Origin: Labilithrix sp.
Lineage (GTDB): Bacteria > Myxococcota_A > Polyangia > Polyangiales > Polyangiaceae
Direction: 5' to 3'
NCBI GenBank assembly: GCA_019637155.1
Contig: JAHBWE010000009.1
Location: 345,818-409,817 of the forward strand
Length of the DNA stretch: 64,000 nucleotides
Part shown: in pieces, positions 1 through 7,816 of the stretch
Position numbering within the stretch: position 1 is the first letter of the stretch
Layout: every line of letters begins with the position of its first letter
Program-made: the position numbers and the translations under genes
Notes under the pieces: generated by a model
Databases searched by the model: none
Told to the model about the DNA's origin: nothing
Seen by the model: only the letters and a program-made list of their open reading frames with translations

Positions 1-354
1 CCGGAGCCGTTGCCGCCGCTCCTGGGCGACATCGCCGGGGAGTGGGTCGTGCAAGCGGTGCGGCCGGAGCGTGAGCTCACCGCGAACGAGCAGAAGATGG
101 TCGACCTCTACGCGAAGGCGGCGCGCGCGACGGTGGCGGGGGCGCGCATCACGGTTCGCGCCAACGCGTTCGCCGATGCGTGGACGGTGGAGCGCGTCGA
201 AGGGACGACGCTGGTCGTCGTCGACGACCATGGGCGGCGGGACCGCGTCGATCTCGTCTACGCGCGCGACAAGGCGGGGCCGCGCATCGACGTTCGGCTG
301 CCGGGGCATCCGCGGCTCGCCGGACATGTCACGCTGCGGCGCGCGGTCCATTGA
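1..354 (+). CDS. Unidentified protein, C-terminal part
   Basis: The frame is open from the first base of the window and ends with TGA at 352-354, so the start lies upstream and only about 117 residues are visible. The visible part has a helical stretch around ELTANEQKMVDLYAKAAR followed by alternating short strands (ARITVRANAF, WTVERVEG, TTLVVVDDHG, RIDVRLPG). That pattern would fit a small beta-rich domain, but I recognise no family motif and see no membrane segment. It is followed 47 bp later by a small basic gene on the same strand. A TTG at position 10 could serve as a start, but nothing supports it over an upstream one. Confidence 0.55.
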   Translation, partial: PEPLPPLLGDIAGEWVVQAVRPERELTANEQKMVDLYAKAARATVAGARITVRANAFADAWTVERVEGTTLVVVDDHGRRDRVDLVYARDKAGPRIDVRLPGHPRLAGHVTLRRAVH

Positions 355-401
355 GCGAGCTTGCCTGAAAAGGCGGGCTCGACTAGATCGGTTCCTCCGC
401 C

Positions 402-527
402 ATGTACCTCATTCTTTCGAAGAAGCCGCGCAAGTCGAACCGGACGAAGACCAAGCGCTACCGCGCGAAGCTGAAGGCGAAGGACCGCGGGCGCCGCGCG
501 CGCGTGTACCAGGCGCATCGCTCGTAG
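402..527 (+). CDS. 41-residue highly basic protein
   Basis: ATG at 402 opens a 41-codon frame ending TAG at 525-527. The product starts MYLILSKKPRKSNRTKTKRY and ends RRARVYQAHRS. Well over a third of its residues are Lys or Arg, and it has almost no acidic residues, as in small ribosomal or nucleic-acid-binding proteins. It does not match bL34, bL36 or Thx as I remember them, so no function is assigned. There is no strong Shine-Dalgarno sequence upstream. The stop codon runs directly into a palindromic repeat that separates it from the convergent RND gene. The even spacing of basic residues and the non-random composition argue for a real gene, but it is short enough to need comparative support. 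Confidence 0.5.
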   Translation: MYLILSKKPRKSNRTKTKRYRAKLKAKDRGRRARVYQAHRS

Positions 528-657
528 GGGCTCTCAACGTCGGGGCTCTCAACGTCGGGGCTTCGCCCCGACACCCCACCCCAGACACGGCCCTCGCGCT
601 GCGCGCTCGGGGCGCTTCGCGCCCGCTTGCGCGGCCGCTTCTGGGGCCCGGGTGGGC
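528..657. repeat. Palindromic intergenic repeat, family A, copy 1
   Basis: This 130-bp element exactly fills the gap between the basic gene and the convergent RND gene. It begins with two tandem copies of a unit of the form GGGGCTCTCAACGTC. A hairpin at 554-572 follows (GTCGGGGC, loop TTC, GCCCCGAC). The rest is GC-rich, from CAGACACGGCCCTCG to CGGCCGCTTCTGGGGCCC. The same order of parts recurs at 22201-22327 and, inverted, at 56697-56797. Its position between converging genes suggests a bidirectional terminator or a REP-like element. There is no T-tract, so a role in termination is inference. Confidence 0.8.
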
Positions 658-3600
658 TTATTCTGGGGCGTAGAGAGGGGACTCTTCTGGCGAGGGGGTG
701 GCGCGCTTCGCTAGGAGCGTGAACATCGTCGGGACCAGGAAGAGGGAGAGGGCGGTCGAGGAGAGGAGGCCGCCGACGACGGCGAGGGCGAGGGGGCGGT
801 TCGAGGCGGAGGCCTCGTCGAGGGCGAGCGCGGTGGGGAGGAGGCCGAACACCGTCGCGAGGCTCGTCATCGCGATCGGGGTGAAGCGGACGCGCGCGGC
901 GTCGACGACGGCGTCGATGGGGGTGAGGCCGCTCTGGAGCTGGCGGTTCGCGTGGTCGACGAACAAGATGCCGTTCGACACCGCGATGCCGATGACCATG
1001 AGGACGCCCATCAGCGCGGTGATGGAGAGGCCCTGGCCCGCCGCCATGAGCGCGCCCACGATGCCGACGAGCGAGACCGGGATCGTGAAGAGCATCACGA
1101 GCGGGAGGCGCAGCGACTTGAACTGCGTCGCCATGATCATGAAGACGACCATCACCGCGAGGCCGAGCGCGAGGCCGAGGCCGCCGAAGGTCTCGCGCAT
1201 CAGCTGCACCTGACCGACGAAGCTCGTCGTCACGCCCTTCGTCCGCGGGTCTTGGGCGAGCTTCGCCTCGAGCTCCTTCGCCGCGCTGCCGATGTCGCGG
1301 CCCTCCGTCTGCATGAAGACGTGGCCCGCGCGCGTGAGCTGGTTGCGCGCGATGAGGACGGGGCCGACCTCGCGCCGGATGTTGCCGTAGGCGTCGAGCC
1401 GGATCGGCGCGCCGTTGGCGCCGACGCGGACCGGCACCTCTCCGACGGCGGCGGTGTCCTGGATGATCGCGTCGTCGTAGTACGTGACGACGTAGTAGCT
1501 CTGGCCGTTGCCGGGATCGGTCCACACCGCCGGCGTGTTGATGTTGCCGTACACCGCCTCGAGCGTGGTCTGCGCCGCGTCGCGCGCGGTCACGCCGACG
1601 AGGCCTGCCTTCTCGCGATCGGTGTCGACGCGGAGCTCCGGGAAGTCGTCCTCGAGCCGCACGTACACGTCGCGGATCCCCGGCACCGTGCGCGCGACCT
1701 CCGCGACCGCGCGTGACTGATCGATCAGGGTCGCGAGGTCGTCGCCGCGGACCTCCACCACCATCGGCGCGATGTACCCGTTCAAGAAGACGCTCGCGAC
1801 GAGCGCGCCCGGGGCCTGGAGGAAATCGACGCCGGGGTAGGTGTGCGCCAGGATCTCGCGCATACGGTCGGCGATCTCGCGTTGATCGAGGTCGCGTGCG
1901 GCGGGGTCCGCGAGCTCGATGCCGATGAAGCCCTGATGCGTGCCCATGTTCGGGCTCGTCATCGCGGAGCGCGCCTTGCTCGGCGAGCCGACGTTCGTGA
2001 GGACGAGCTTCACCGAGCCGGGCGGGAGCTTCTCCTTCAGCGTCTGCGCCATCGCGTTCGTCATCGCGGCGGCGTCCTCGAGCGAGGTGCCGGGCGTGAA
2101 GCGCACGTAGACGGTCTCCATCGACTCGTCGATCTCGGGGAAGAACGTCGCGGGGAGGCGGCCGGTGACGAAGACCGCGCCGCTCACGAGCACGAGCGCG
2201 CCCGCGATGACCCACGCGCGATACCCCAGCACCGCGCGGAGGAGCTTCGAGTAGCCGAGCGCGATCGCTTGCACGCCGCGCTCGAGGCGGCGCGCGATCG
2301 GCCCCGGCTCGCGGTGCTCCTTGGGGAGGAAGTAGCGGCACGCGACCGGCGTCACGATCATCGAGACGACGTAGCCGGCGAGCATGCCGGTCGCGACCGT
2401 GATCGCGAGCGGGACGAAGAGGCGCTTCGCGAGGCCGAAGAGGAGGACGACCGGGAGCAGCACCGCGATCGTCGCGAGGGTCGCCGCGAGCGCCGCGATC
2501 GCGACCGAGCGCGTGCCCTCGAGCGCGGCGACGACGCGGCCCTCGTGTTTGTCGCGGCCCGCGCGGTGGATCGCCTCGAGGACGACGACGGAGATGTCGA
2601 CGAGCGGGCCCATCGCGAGCGTCAAGCCGCCGAGCGTGAACGCGTTGAGGCTCTGCCCCGTCGCGTAGAGGACGATGAGGATGATCGCGAACGAGATCGG
2701 GACCGCGATCGCGGCGATGAGCACCGAGCGCGGGCTCTGGAGGAAGAGCAGGATGACGACGGCGATGAGGACGAGCGCCTGGAGGATCTCCTTCTTGAGG
2801 CCCTCGATCGTGGTCCGCACGAACGTCGACTGATCGAAGATCGGCTCGACCCGCATCCCCGGCGGCAGGTCGGTGAGGCCGGCGACGATCTCCTTGATCT
2901 GGTCGTTGATCGCGACCACGTTCCCGCCGGGCACGCGGAGGACGTTCAGGTAGACGCCGACCTCGCCGTTGATCGTCACCGCCTGCGCGTCCTTCGAGCC
3001 GCCGTCGACCACGCGCGCGACGTCGCGGATGCGCACCGGCTGGCTGCCCTTCAGCTTGAGGATCGCGTCGCCGATGTCGTCGACGCGGGCCGGCACCGCG
3101 TTCGTGTAGACGTTCGCGGAGAACGCCTTCGGGTTGAAGCGGCCCGAGGGGAGGAGCGCGTTCGAGCGCTCGATCGCCTTCGCGACGTCGCTCGACGAGA
3201 GGCCGCGCGCGGCCGCCTTCGCCGGATCGACGATGACGTTGATCTGCCGCTCCTTGCCGCCGTTGACCGACGCGCTCGCGACGCCGGTGATGCCCTCGAT
3301 CAGCGGCTCGACGTTGTTCGCGGCGTAGTCGTAGATCTGCGACGCGCTGAAGCCGCCGCCGTAGACCGCGACCTGCATCACCGGCGCGTTCGACGGATCG
3401 TACTGGAGGACGAACGGCGGGATGATGCCGAGCGTCTTCGGGACCGACGACATCGCGAACGCGACCTGCTGCTGGACGTTGGTCTGCGCCGCGTCGAGGT
3501 CGGTCCCCCACTTCAGCCACACGAAGATGACGCTGAGGCCGCTCCGCGAGAGGCTCTCGACGTGATCGACGCCCGGCGTCGCGCTCACTGCTTTTTCGAG

Positions 3601-3792
3601 GCGCCATGTCAGCGTCTTCTCGACCTCGGTCGGGCCCATGCCGGAGGCCTTCGTGCCGATGACGAGGACCGGCGGCGAGAGCTCGGGGAACGTGTCGACG
3701 CTCATGCGCGGCGTCACGACCGCGGCGAAGACGAGGAGCGCGACGCTCAGCATCAGGACGAAGAGCGGGTTCTTGAGCGCGAGCTTCGTCAC
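658..3792 (-). CDS. RND-family efflux transporter, inner-membrane permease subunit
   Basis: This 1044-residue protein has the AcrB/HAE layout. There is one N-terminal membrane helix (ALKNPLFVLMLSVALLVF), a large periplasmic loop, helices 2-6 (about residues 336-480), a second loop, and helices 8-12 near the C terminus. The normal length for the family is 1020-1060. It would form the proton-driven pump of a tripartite system with the fusion protein and TolC encoded just upstream. The GTG start at 3792 overlaps the stop of the fusion-protein gene as GTGA. Two positions of the usual proton relay differ: helix 4 reads GPLVDISVVVLEA (D399 kept, next residue Ile), and helix 10 reads GIAVSNGILFVD, with Ser where AcrB has Lys. 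The substrate cannot be read from sequence. Confidence 0.93.
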   Translation of the reverse strand: MTKLALKNPLFVLMLSVALLVFAAVVTPRMSVDTFPELSPPVLVIGTKASGMGPTEVEKTLTWRLEKAVSATPGVDHVESLSRSGLSVIFVWLKWGTDLDAAQTNVQQQVAFAMSSVPKTLGIIPPFVLQYDPSNAPVMQVAVYGGGFSASQIYDYAANNVEPLIEGITGVASASVNGGKERQINVIVDPAKAAARGLSSSDVAKAIERSNALLPSGRFNPKAFSANVYTNAVPARVDDIGDAILKLKGSQPVRIRDVARVVDGGSKDAQAVTINGEVGVYLNVLRVPGGNVVAINDQIKEIVAGLTDLPPGMRVEPIFDQSTFVRTTIEGLKKEILQALVLIAVVILLFLQSPRSVLIAAIAVPISFAIILIVLYATGQSLNAFTLGGLTLAMGPLVDISVVVLEAIHRAGRDKHEGRVVAALEGTRSVAIAALAATLATIAVLLPVVLLFGLAKRLFVPLAITVATGMLAGYVVSMIVTPVACRYFLPKEHREPGPIARRLERGVQAIALGYSKLLRAVLGYRAWVIAGALVLVSGAVFVTGRLPATFFPEIDESMETVYVRFTPGTSLEDAAAMTNAMAQTLKEKLPPGSVKLVLTNVGSPSKARSAMTSPNMGTHQGFIGIELADPAARDLDQREIADRMREILAHTYPGVDFLQAPGALVASVFLNGYIAPMVVEVRGDDLATLIDQSRAVAEVARTVPGIRDVYVRLEDDFPELRVDTDREKAGLVGVTARDAAQTTLEAVYGNINTPAVWTDPGNGQSYYVVTYYDDAIIQDTAAVGEVPVRVGANGAPIRLDAYGNIRREVGPVLIARNQLTRAGHVFMQTEGRDIGSAAKELEAKLAQDPRTKGVTTSFVGQVQLMRETFGGLGLALGLAVMVVFMIMATQFKSLRLPLVMLFTIPVSLVGIVGALMAAGQGLSITALMGVLMVIGIAVSNGILFVDHANRQLQSGLTPIDAVVDAARVRFTPIAMTSLATVFGLLPTALALDEASASNRPLALAVVGGLLSSTALSLFLVPTMFTLLAKRATPSPEESPLYAPE

Positions 3793-4937
3793 TTCGCGCT
3801 CGCCTCAACCTTCGCCGCGACCTTGTCGTTGTTGCCGAGGAGGGAGCGGCCCTGCGTCACGACGCGCGCGCCGGACCCGAGCTCCGGCTTCACGTAGAGG
3901 CTGCTCGCGCGCTCGCCGAGGACGTCGACCTGCGTCTTCTTCGCGACGCCGTCCTCGACGACGAACACGGTGGCCTTCTTGCCGCGCACCTTCGCCGCGA
4001 CGAGCGGGAGCTCGACCGCGTCGACGGTGTCGCCGACGTCGACCTCGATCTCCGCGGTGGTGCCGGTGGGGATGTCGCGCTCGGCGTTGGGGAGGTCGAC
4101 CTCGAAGCGAACGGTGCGCGTCGAGAGGTCGGCGGAGGGGGCGCGGCGCGCGACCTCGCCGGTCAGCGTCTTGCCGGTCGCGACGAGGCGGAGCCGCACC
4201 GGCGTCTTCGGCGGCACCGCTTCGAAGTCGATCTCCGGCACGAACGCGGTGAGGCGCACGACGCTGCGATCGACGAGATCGACGATCGCGCTGCCGGGGC
4301 GCACGAACGCGCCCGGATCGGCGAGGCGCGTCGCGACCTCTCCGGCGAAGGGCGCGCGGAGGACGCAGTCGTTCACCTCGAGCGCCTTGCCCGAGCCCTG
4401 CGCGAGGATCGCCTGGATCTGCGCCGCGTTCGCGGCCGCCTGGGCGGCCTTCTGCTCGACCTCGTTCGGCGCCGCGTAGCCGCCGTCGAGGAGCTGGTTC
4501 AGGCGCGCGGCCTCGCTCGCGGCCGCCTTCTGCCGCTCCTCCAGTGCGCGCGCTTGGTGCGCGATCGCGGCGCTCGCGGCGGAGGCGTTGCGGCAGTCGA
4601 GCGTCGCGAGGACGTCGCCGCGCTTCACGATCGAGCCGGGGCGCACGAGCACGGTGTCGACGAAGCCGGAGGCGAGCTGCGGTCCGATCTTCGCCTCTTG
4701 CCACGGCTCGAGCGTCCCGATGTACCGTCGCGAGTCGCGGAAGCGAGCCTGTTTCGTCTCGATCACGGTGACGCTCTTCGGCTCGTCCGCGAGCGCGATT
4801 TGGTTCACGCCGCTCTCGGCGCGATGGAGCAGATAGCCGCCGCACGCGACGACGCCGAGGACGAGCCCGACGATCGCGACGGGGATGATCGGACGGCGCG
4901 CGCTCGCCTCACCGCTGCTCATTTCACCGCTGCTCAT
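3789..4937 (-). CDS. RND efflux periplasmic adaptor (membrane fusion protein)
   Basis: This 382-residue HlyD/AcrA-type adaptor couples the RND permease to TolC. The N terminus MSSGEMSSGEASARR precedes a membrane anchor (IIPVAIVGLVLGVVACGGYL). A lipoyl half (IGPQLASGFVDTVLVRPGS) comes next, then a helical hairpin rich in Ala/Gln/Glu (about 95-150). After that come the second lipoyl half (VLRAPFAGEVATRLADPGA), a beta-barrel (about 200-280) and a membrane-proximal domain. The ATG at 4937 is preceded by GGAGG four bases away and overlaps the tolC stop as ATGA. A duplicated 15-base block at the 5' end gives a second possible ATG at 4922. The 3' end overlaps the permease gene by four bases. Confidence 0.92.
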   Translation of the reverse strand: MSSGEMSSGEASARRPIIPVAIVGLVLGVVACGGYLLHRAESGVNQIALADEPKSVTVIETKQARFRDSRRYIGTLEPWQEAKIGPQLASGFVDTVLVRPGSIVKRGDVLATLDCRNASAASAAIAHQARALEERQKAAASEAARLNQLLDGGYAAPNEVEQKAAQAAANAAQIQAILAQGSGKALEVNDCVLRAPFAGEVATRLADPGAFVRPGSAIVDLVDRSVVRLTAFVPEIDFEAVPPKTPVRLRLVATGKTLTGEVARRAPSADLSTRTVRFEVDLPNAERDIPTGTTAEIEVDVGDTVDAVELPLVAAKVRGKKATVFVVEDGVAKKTQVDVLGERASSLYVKPELGSGARVVTQGRSLLGNNDKVAAKVEASAK

Positions 4938-6346
4938 TTCGCCTCCGCGGTCGCGCGGGCGAGGACGAGGCGCGCGCGGTCGCTCTGGAAACGTCCGATC
5001 GCGAGCTGGATCTCGGACTCGGTGCGGAGCGCCTGCGCGTCGGCGAGCTCCGTGCTCGTCCCGAGGCCGACGCGGAAGCGGTTGTCGGCCTGGTCGTAGT
5101 TCGCCTTCGCCGCGTCGGCGCCGCGCTCGAGCGCGGTGAGCGCCGAGGTCGCGACGTCGGCGTCTTGCCACGCGGTCGCGATCGCGGCGCGTTGCTCGAT
5201 CACGACGCGTCGCGTCTCGGCGTCGAGGGCGAGCTCGCGCTCGCGTGATGCGTCCGCGCGGCGGCTCCACGCCGGCTCGAGGATCGGCCACGCGAGCACG
5301 ACGCCGAGGTCGTAGTTCGGGACGAGCGGGACCCAGCCGTCGCCGGTGAGCTCCGGCCCCGCGTTCGGAGGAGCGCCGCCGCCGCGCCCGTTCACGGCCG
5401 CGGTCCCGAACACCGTCGGCCGCGTCTGGGTCTCGAGCCGCTTCGTCTCGCCGCGCTGCGCCGCGACGCGCGCGTTCGCCTCGCGGACGAGGGGCGTCTT
5501 CTCCGCGCGGCGGAGCAGATCGGCGAGGGCGGGGAGCGGGCCGGCCGGTTGCGGCGCGCCGGCGGCGTCGAGCTCGATGTCGCCGGCGCCGACCGCGGCG
5601 GCGAGGACGGAGCGCGCGACGCGGAGCGCGCCGCGAGCGCGCATCATGCCTGCCTCGTAGCGCGCGACGTCGGCCTCCGCGCGCGTGAGCTCGATCGGCG
5701 GGCGCATGCCGCTCGTGACGTTCGCCCGCGCGAAGTCGCGCTGGCTCGCCGCGCGATCGAACGCGTTCTTCGCGGCGTCGTCGACCGCGCGCGCCGCGAG
5801 CACCGCGTAGTGCGCCTGCGCGACGAAGAAGTCGACGTCGAGGAGGGTGCCCGCCGCGCGGGCCTTCTCGACCTCGGTCGCGAGCGCGGCCGCGGCCTGC
5901 TCCGCCGCGGTGCGACCGAAGTCGTAGATCTGCTGGCGGACGCCGAGCGCGAGCATCGTCGACGGGTAGAGGTGGAAGCTCGGGTCCTCGCGCAGGAGCG
6001 TCGCGCCGATGCGCGGGATGTCGACGGTGGCGACGCCGATCTGCGTCGTCGTGCTGTTGTTCACCGAAGCGCCGACGACCTGCGCGAAGGCGCCGGCGCG
6101 GGGGAGCCAGTTCGCGGCGGGGACGTCGGCGTCCCGCGCCGCCGCGACCACGCGCAGGCGCGCCGCGGCGATGCTCGGATGATCCTTGCGCGCGAGCGCG
6201 AGCGCCTCCTCGAGCGTGACGGCGCGCGGCCCCGCTTCGCTCGGCGCGGACGTCTCCGACGTTTCGGGCGCGGCCTGGGCGCTCCCGGACGCGAGCACGA
6301 CCGTGAGCGCGAGCAGCGAAGAGCGGCCTCCGGCCGGAAGAACCAT
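4934..6346 (-). CDS. TolC-family outer-membrane efflux protein
   Basis: This roughly 470-residue protein has a signal peptide (MVLPAGGRSSLLALTVVLAS then SAQA) followed by two structural repeats of the outer-membrane efflux (OEP) family. The repeats are long Ala-rich amphipathic helices such as VTLEEALALARKDHPSIAAA near residue 45, the segment GVRQQIYDFGRTAAEQAAAA, and the C-terminal YDQADNRFRVGLGTSTELAD. These form the channel-tunnel of a trimeric outer-membrane duct. It is first in a three-gene operon with the adaptor and permease. An in-frame GTG at 6358 would add four residues. I prefer ATG 6346 because a candidate sigma-54 promoter at 6360-6374 would place the transcript start downstream of that GTG. 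Confidence 0.9.
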   Translation of the reverse strand: MVLPAGGRSSLLALTVVLASGSAQAAPETSETSAPSEAGPRAVTLEEALALARKDHPSIAAARLRVVAAARDADVPAANWLPRAGAFAQVVGASVNNSTTTQIGVATVDIPRIGATLLREDPSFHLYPSTMLALGVRQQIYDFGRTAAEQAAAALATEVEKARAAGTLLDVDFFVAQAHYAVLAARAVDDAAKNAFDRAASQRDFARANVTSGMRPPIELTRAEADVARYEAGMMRARGALRVARSVLAAAVGAGDIELDAAGAPQPAGPLPALADLLRRAEKTPLVREANARVAAQRGETKRLETQTRPTVFGTAAVNGRGGGAPPNAGPELTGDGWVPLVPNYDLGVVLAWPILEPAWSRRADASRERELALDAETRRVVIEQRAAIATAWQDADVATSALTALERGADAAKANYDQADNRFRVGLGTSTELADAQALRTESEIQLAIGRFQSDRARLVLARATAEAK

Positions 6347-6359
6347 CGACGCTGCCACC

Positions 6360-6374
6360 GCACGCGACGTGCCA
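6360..6374 (-). promoter_or_regulatory. Candidate sigma-54 (-24/-12) promoter for the efflux operon
   Basis: Read on the minus strand, the sequence is TGGCAC, five bases, then GTGC. The -24 element is exact and the -12 element differs from TTGC at one base. It lies in the 120-bp gap between the histidine kinase and tolC, just upstream of the tolC start. An NtrC-type activator is encoded two genes upstream. The predicted transcript start would fall only a few bases before ATG 6346, leaving a very short leader, which weakens the assignment. Confidence 0.4.
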
Positions 6375-6416
6375 CCCTACTTCTCGGCGCCATCGCCGCA
6401 CGCACGGCCCCCACCA

Positions 6417-6452
6417 GGGAAAATTTCCCGATCGCGCACGGAAATCCTTCCG
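6417..6452. promoter_or_regulatory. Paired palindromes, possible activator-binding sites
   Basis: Two palindromes lie about 55 and 80 bases upstream of the candidate sigma-54 promoter. GGGAAAATTTCCC (6417-6429) is perfect around its central base. CGGAAATCCTTCCG (6439-6452) has CGGAA/TTCCG arms around four bases. Enhancer sites for NtrC-family regulators typically sit at such distances. The local A+T content is higher than in the surrounding genes. That the neighbouring response regulator binds here is inference. Confidence 0.4.
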
Positions 6453-6466
6453 CCGCGCCGCGCGGC

Positions 6467-7816
6467 TCAGCCGCTGCGCGCGATGGGGGCGGTGATGGTG
6501 GCGCGCGTGCCGCCGGCTTCGCGGCGGGCGACGGTGAGCTCGCCGTTGTGGTGCTTCACGATCTCGCGCGCGATCGTGAGGCCGAGGCCGGTGCCGCCGG
6601 CGCCGCGCTTCGTGCTGAAGAAGGGCTCCGCCGCGCGCTCGGCGTCGGTGTCGGGGATGCCGGCGCCTTCGTCCTCGACCACGAACGCGACGCGCTCGCT
6701 CGTCTGCTTCACGTCGAGCGTCACGCGGCCGCCGGGCGCGGTCGCTTCGCACGCGTTGAGGAGGAGGTTCACGAGCGCCTGCTCGAAGAGGGAAGGATCG
6801 CACGCGATCTCGGCGCTGCCTTCGTCGAGCGTCGTCGTGAGCTCGACGTTCGCCTTCTCGAAGCGGTGGCGCACGAGATCGGTCGCGCGCCGCGCGACGA
6901 GCGACGGCGGCGTGGGGACGAGCTGAGGAGCGTCGCCGCGCGCGAGGGCGAGCGAGCCGCGCACGATGCGCTCGATCCGCTCGACCTGCTCGAGCACGAT
7001 CTTCAGCGCGGCCGCGGTCCGCTCGTCGGTCGCCGGGCGGGCGAGCACCTGCTCGACGCGGCCGACGATGACGGCGAGCGGCGTCCCCACCTCGTGCGCG
7101 ATGCCGGTCGAGAGCGCGGCGACGGTGGCCATCTTGTCCGCCTTCGTCAGCGCGAGCTCGCGTTCGCGATCGCGCTCGAGCTCCAGCGCACGCCGCATGC
7201 GGCGGCGGGCGTAGGCGCCGATCGCGGCGACCGCGCCCGCGCCGAAGACGGTCGTGAGCGCGAGCCGCCACCGCGACGCCTCCTGCCGCTCGCGCATGTG
7301 GACCGCGGAGGCGAGCACGACGACGCCCCACGTCTCGTTCGTGCGCGACGAGACCCGCGCGACGCCGGCGACGGCGCGGCGGCGGGTGAGCCCGAACGTC
7401 GCCGCTTCGTCGCGCGGAAGGACGACCGCCTCCACGTCGTGATCGAGCGCTTCGCGGATCCGCGTCGACGAGATGACGCGCCCGTCGGTGGTGAGAAACC
7501 CGGGCTGGTTCGGACGCGCGATGAGGACGAGCAGCTCCCCCGGCTTCTCGAGCCGCTTCGCGCCGGCGAGCAGCTCGACGACGACCGCGTCGACGAGCGC
7601 GCGGTCGTCCGCCCTTCCGCCGAGCCTCGTCTCGAAGTCGATCGCGACCGCGGCGGCGAGGACGGCCTGATCCTGAGAGAAGGACTCGATCGCCGCGTCG
7701 TTCGCGCGCGTGCCGAACCACACCGCGCCGCCGAGGATCGCGCCGATCGCCGCGACCATCCACGCGGTGAGCCAGAGGCCCTGGATCGGCCGCGGCGCGT
7801 CAGTCGTCTCGCTCAT
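6467..7816 (-). CDS. Membrane-bound sensor histidine kinase (NtrB/HydH type)
   Basis: This 449-residue kinase has two membrane helices (about residues 14-34, LWLTAWMVAAIGAILGGAVW, and about 188-205) flanking a periplasmic sensor region of roughly 150 residues. The H-box is GIAHEVGTPLAVIVGR, with the phospho-accepting His near residue 245. The ATPase motifs are N (LVNLLLNACEA), G1 (VEDEGAGIP), F (EPFFSTK) and G2 (GAGGTGLGLTIA), all intact. The gene starts inside the 3' end of the sigma-54 response regulator gene (17-bp overlap), so the two are co-transcribed and form a cognate pair. The signal sensed is not evident. The arrangement suggests control of the efflux operon that follows. Confidence 0.94.
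   Translation of the reverse strand: MSETTDAPRPIQGLWLTAWMVAAIGAILGGAVWFGTRANDAAIESFSQDQAVLAAAVAIDFETRLGGRADDRALVDAVVVELLAGAKRLEKPGELLVLIARPNQPGFLTTDGRVISSTRIREALDHDVEAVVLPRDEAATFGLTRRRAVAGVARVSSRTNETWGVVVLASAVHMRERQEASRWRLALTTVFGAGAVAAIGAYARRRMRRALELERDRERELALTKADKMATVAALSTGIAHEVGTPLAVIVGRVEQVLARPATDERTAAALKIVLEQVERIERIVRGSLALARGDAPQLVPTPPSLVARRATDLVRHRFEKANVELTTTLDEGSAEIACDPSLFEQALVNLLLNACEATAPGGRVTLDVKQTSERVAFVVEDEGAGIPDTDAERAAEPFFSTKRGAGGTGLGLTIAREIVKHHNGELTVARREAGGTRATITAPIARSG

Noticed and set aside
528..657. Rho-independent terminator with a T-tract
   Set aside because: A strong hairpin is present, but no run of T follows on either strand, so a classical intrinsic terminator cannot be claimed.
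3789..7763. A 1324-codon minus-strand frame joining kinase, TolC and adaptor regions
   Set aside because: Only the C-terminal adaptor part has a credible sequence; the rest overlaps the true kinase and tolC genes in another frame.
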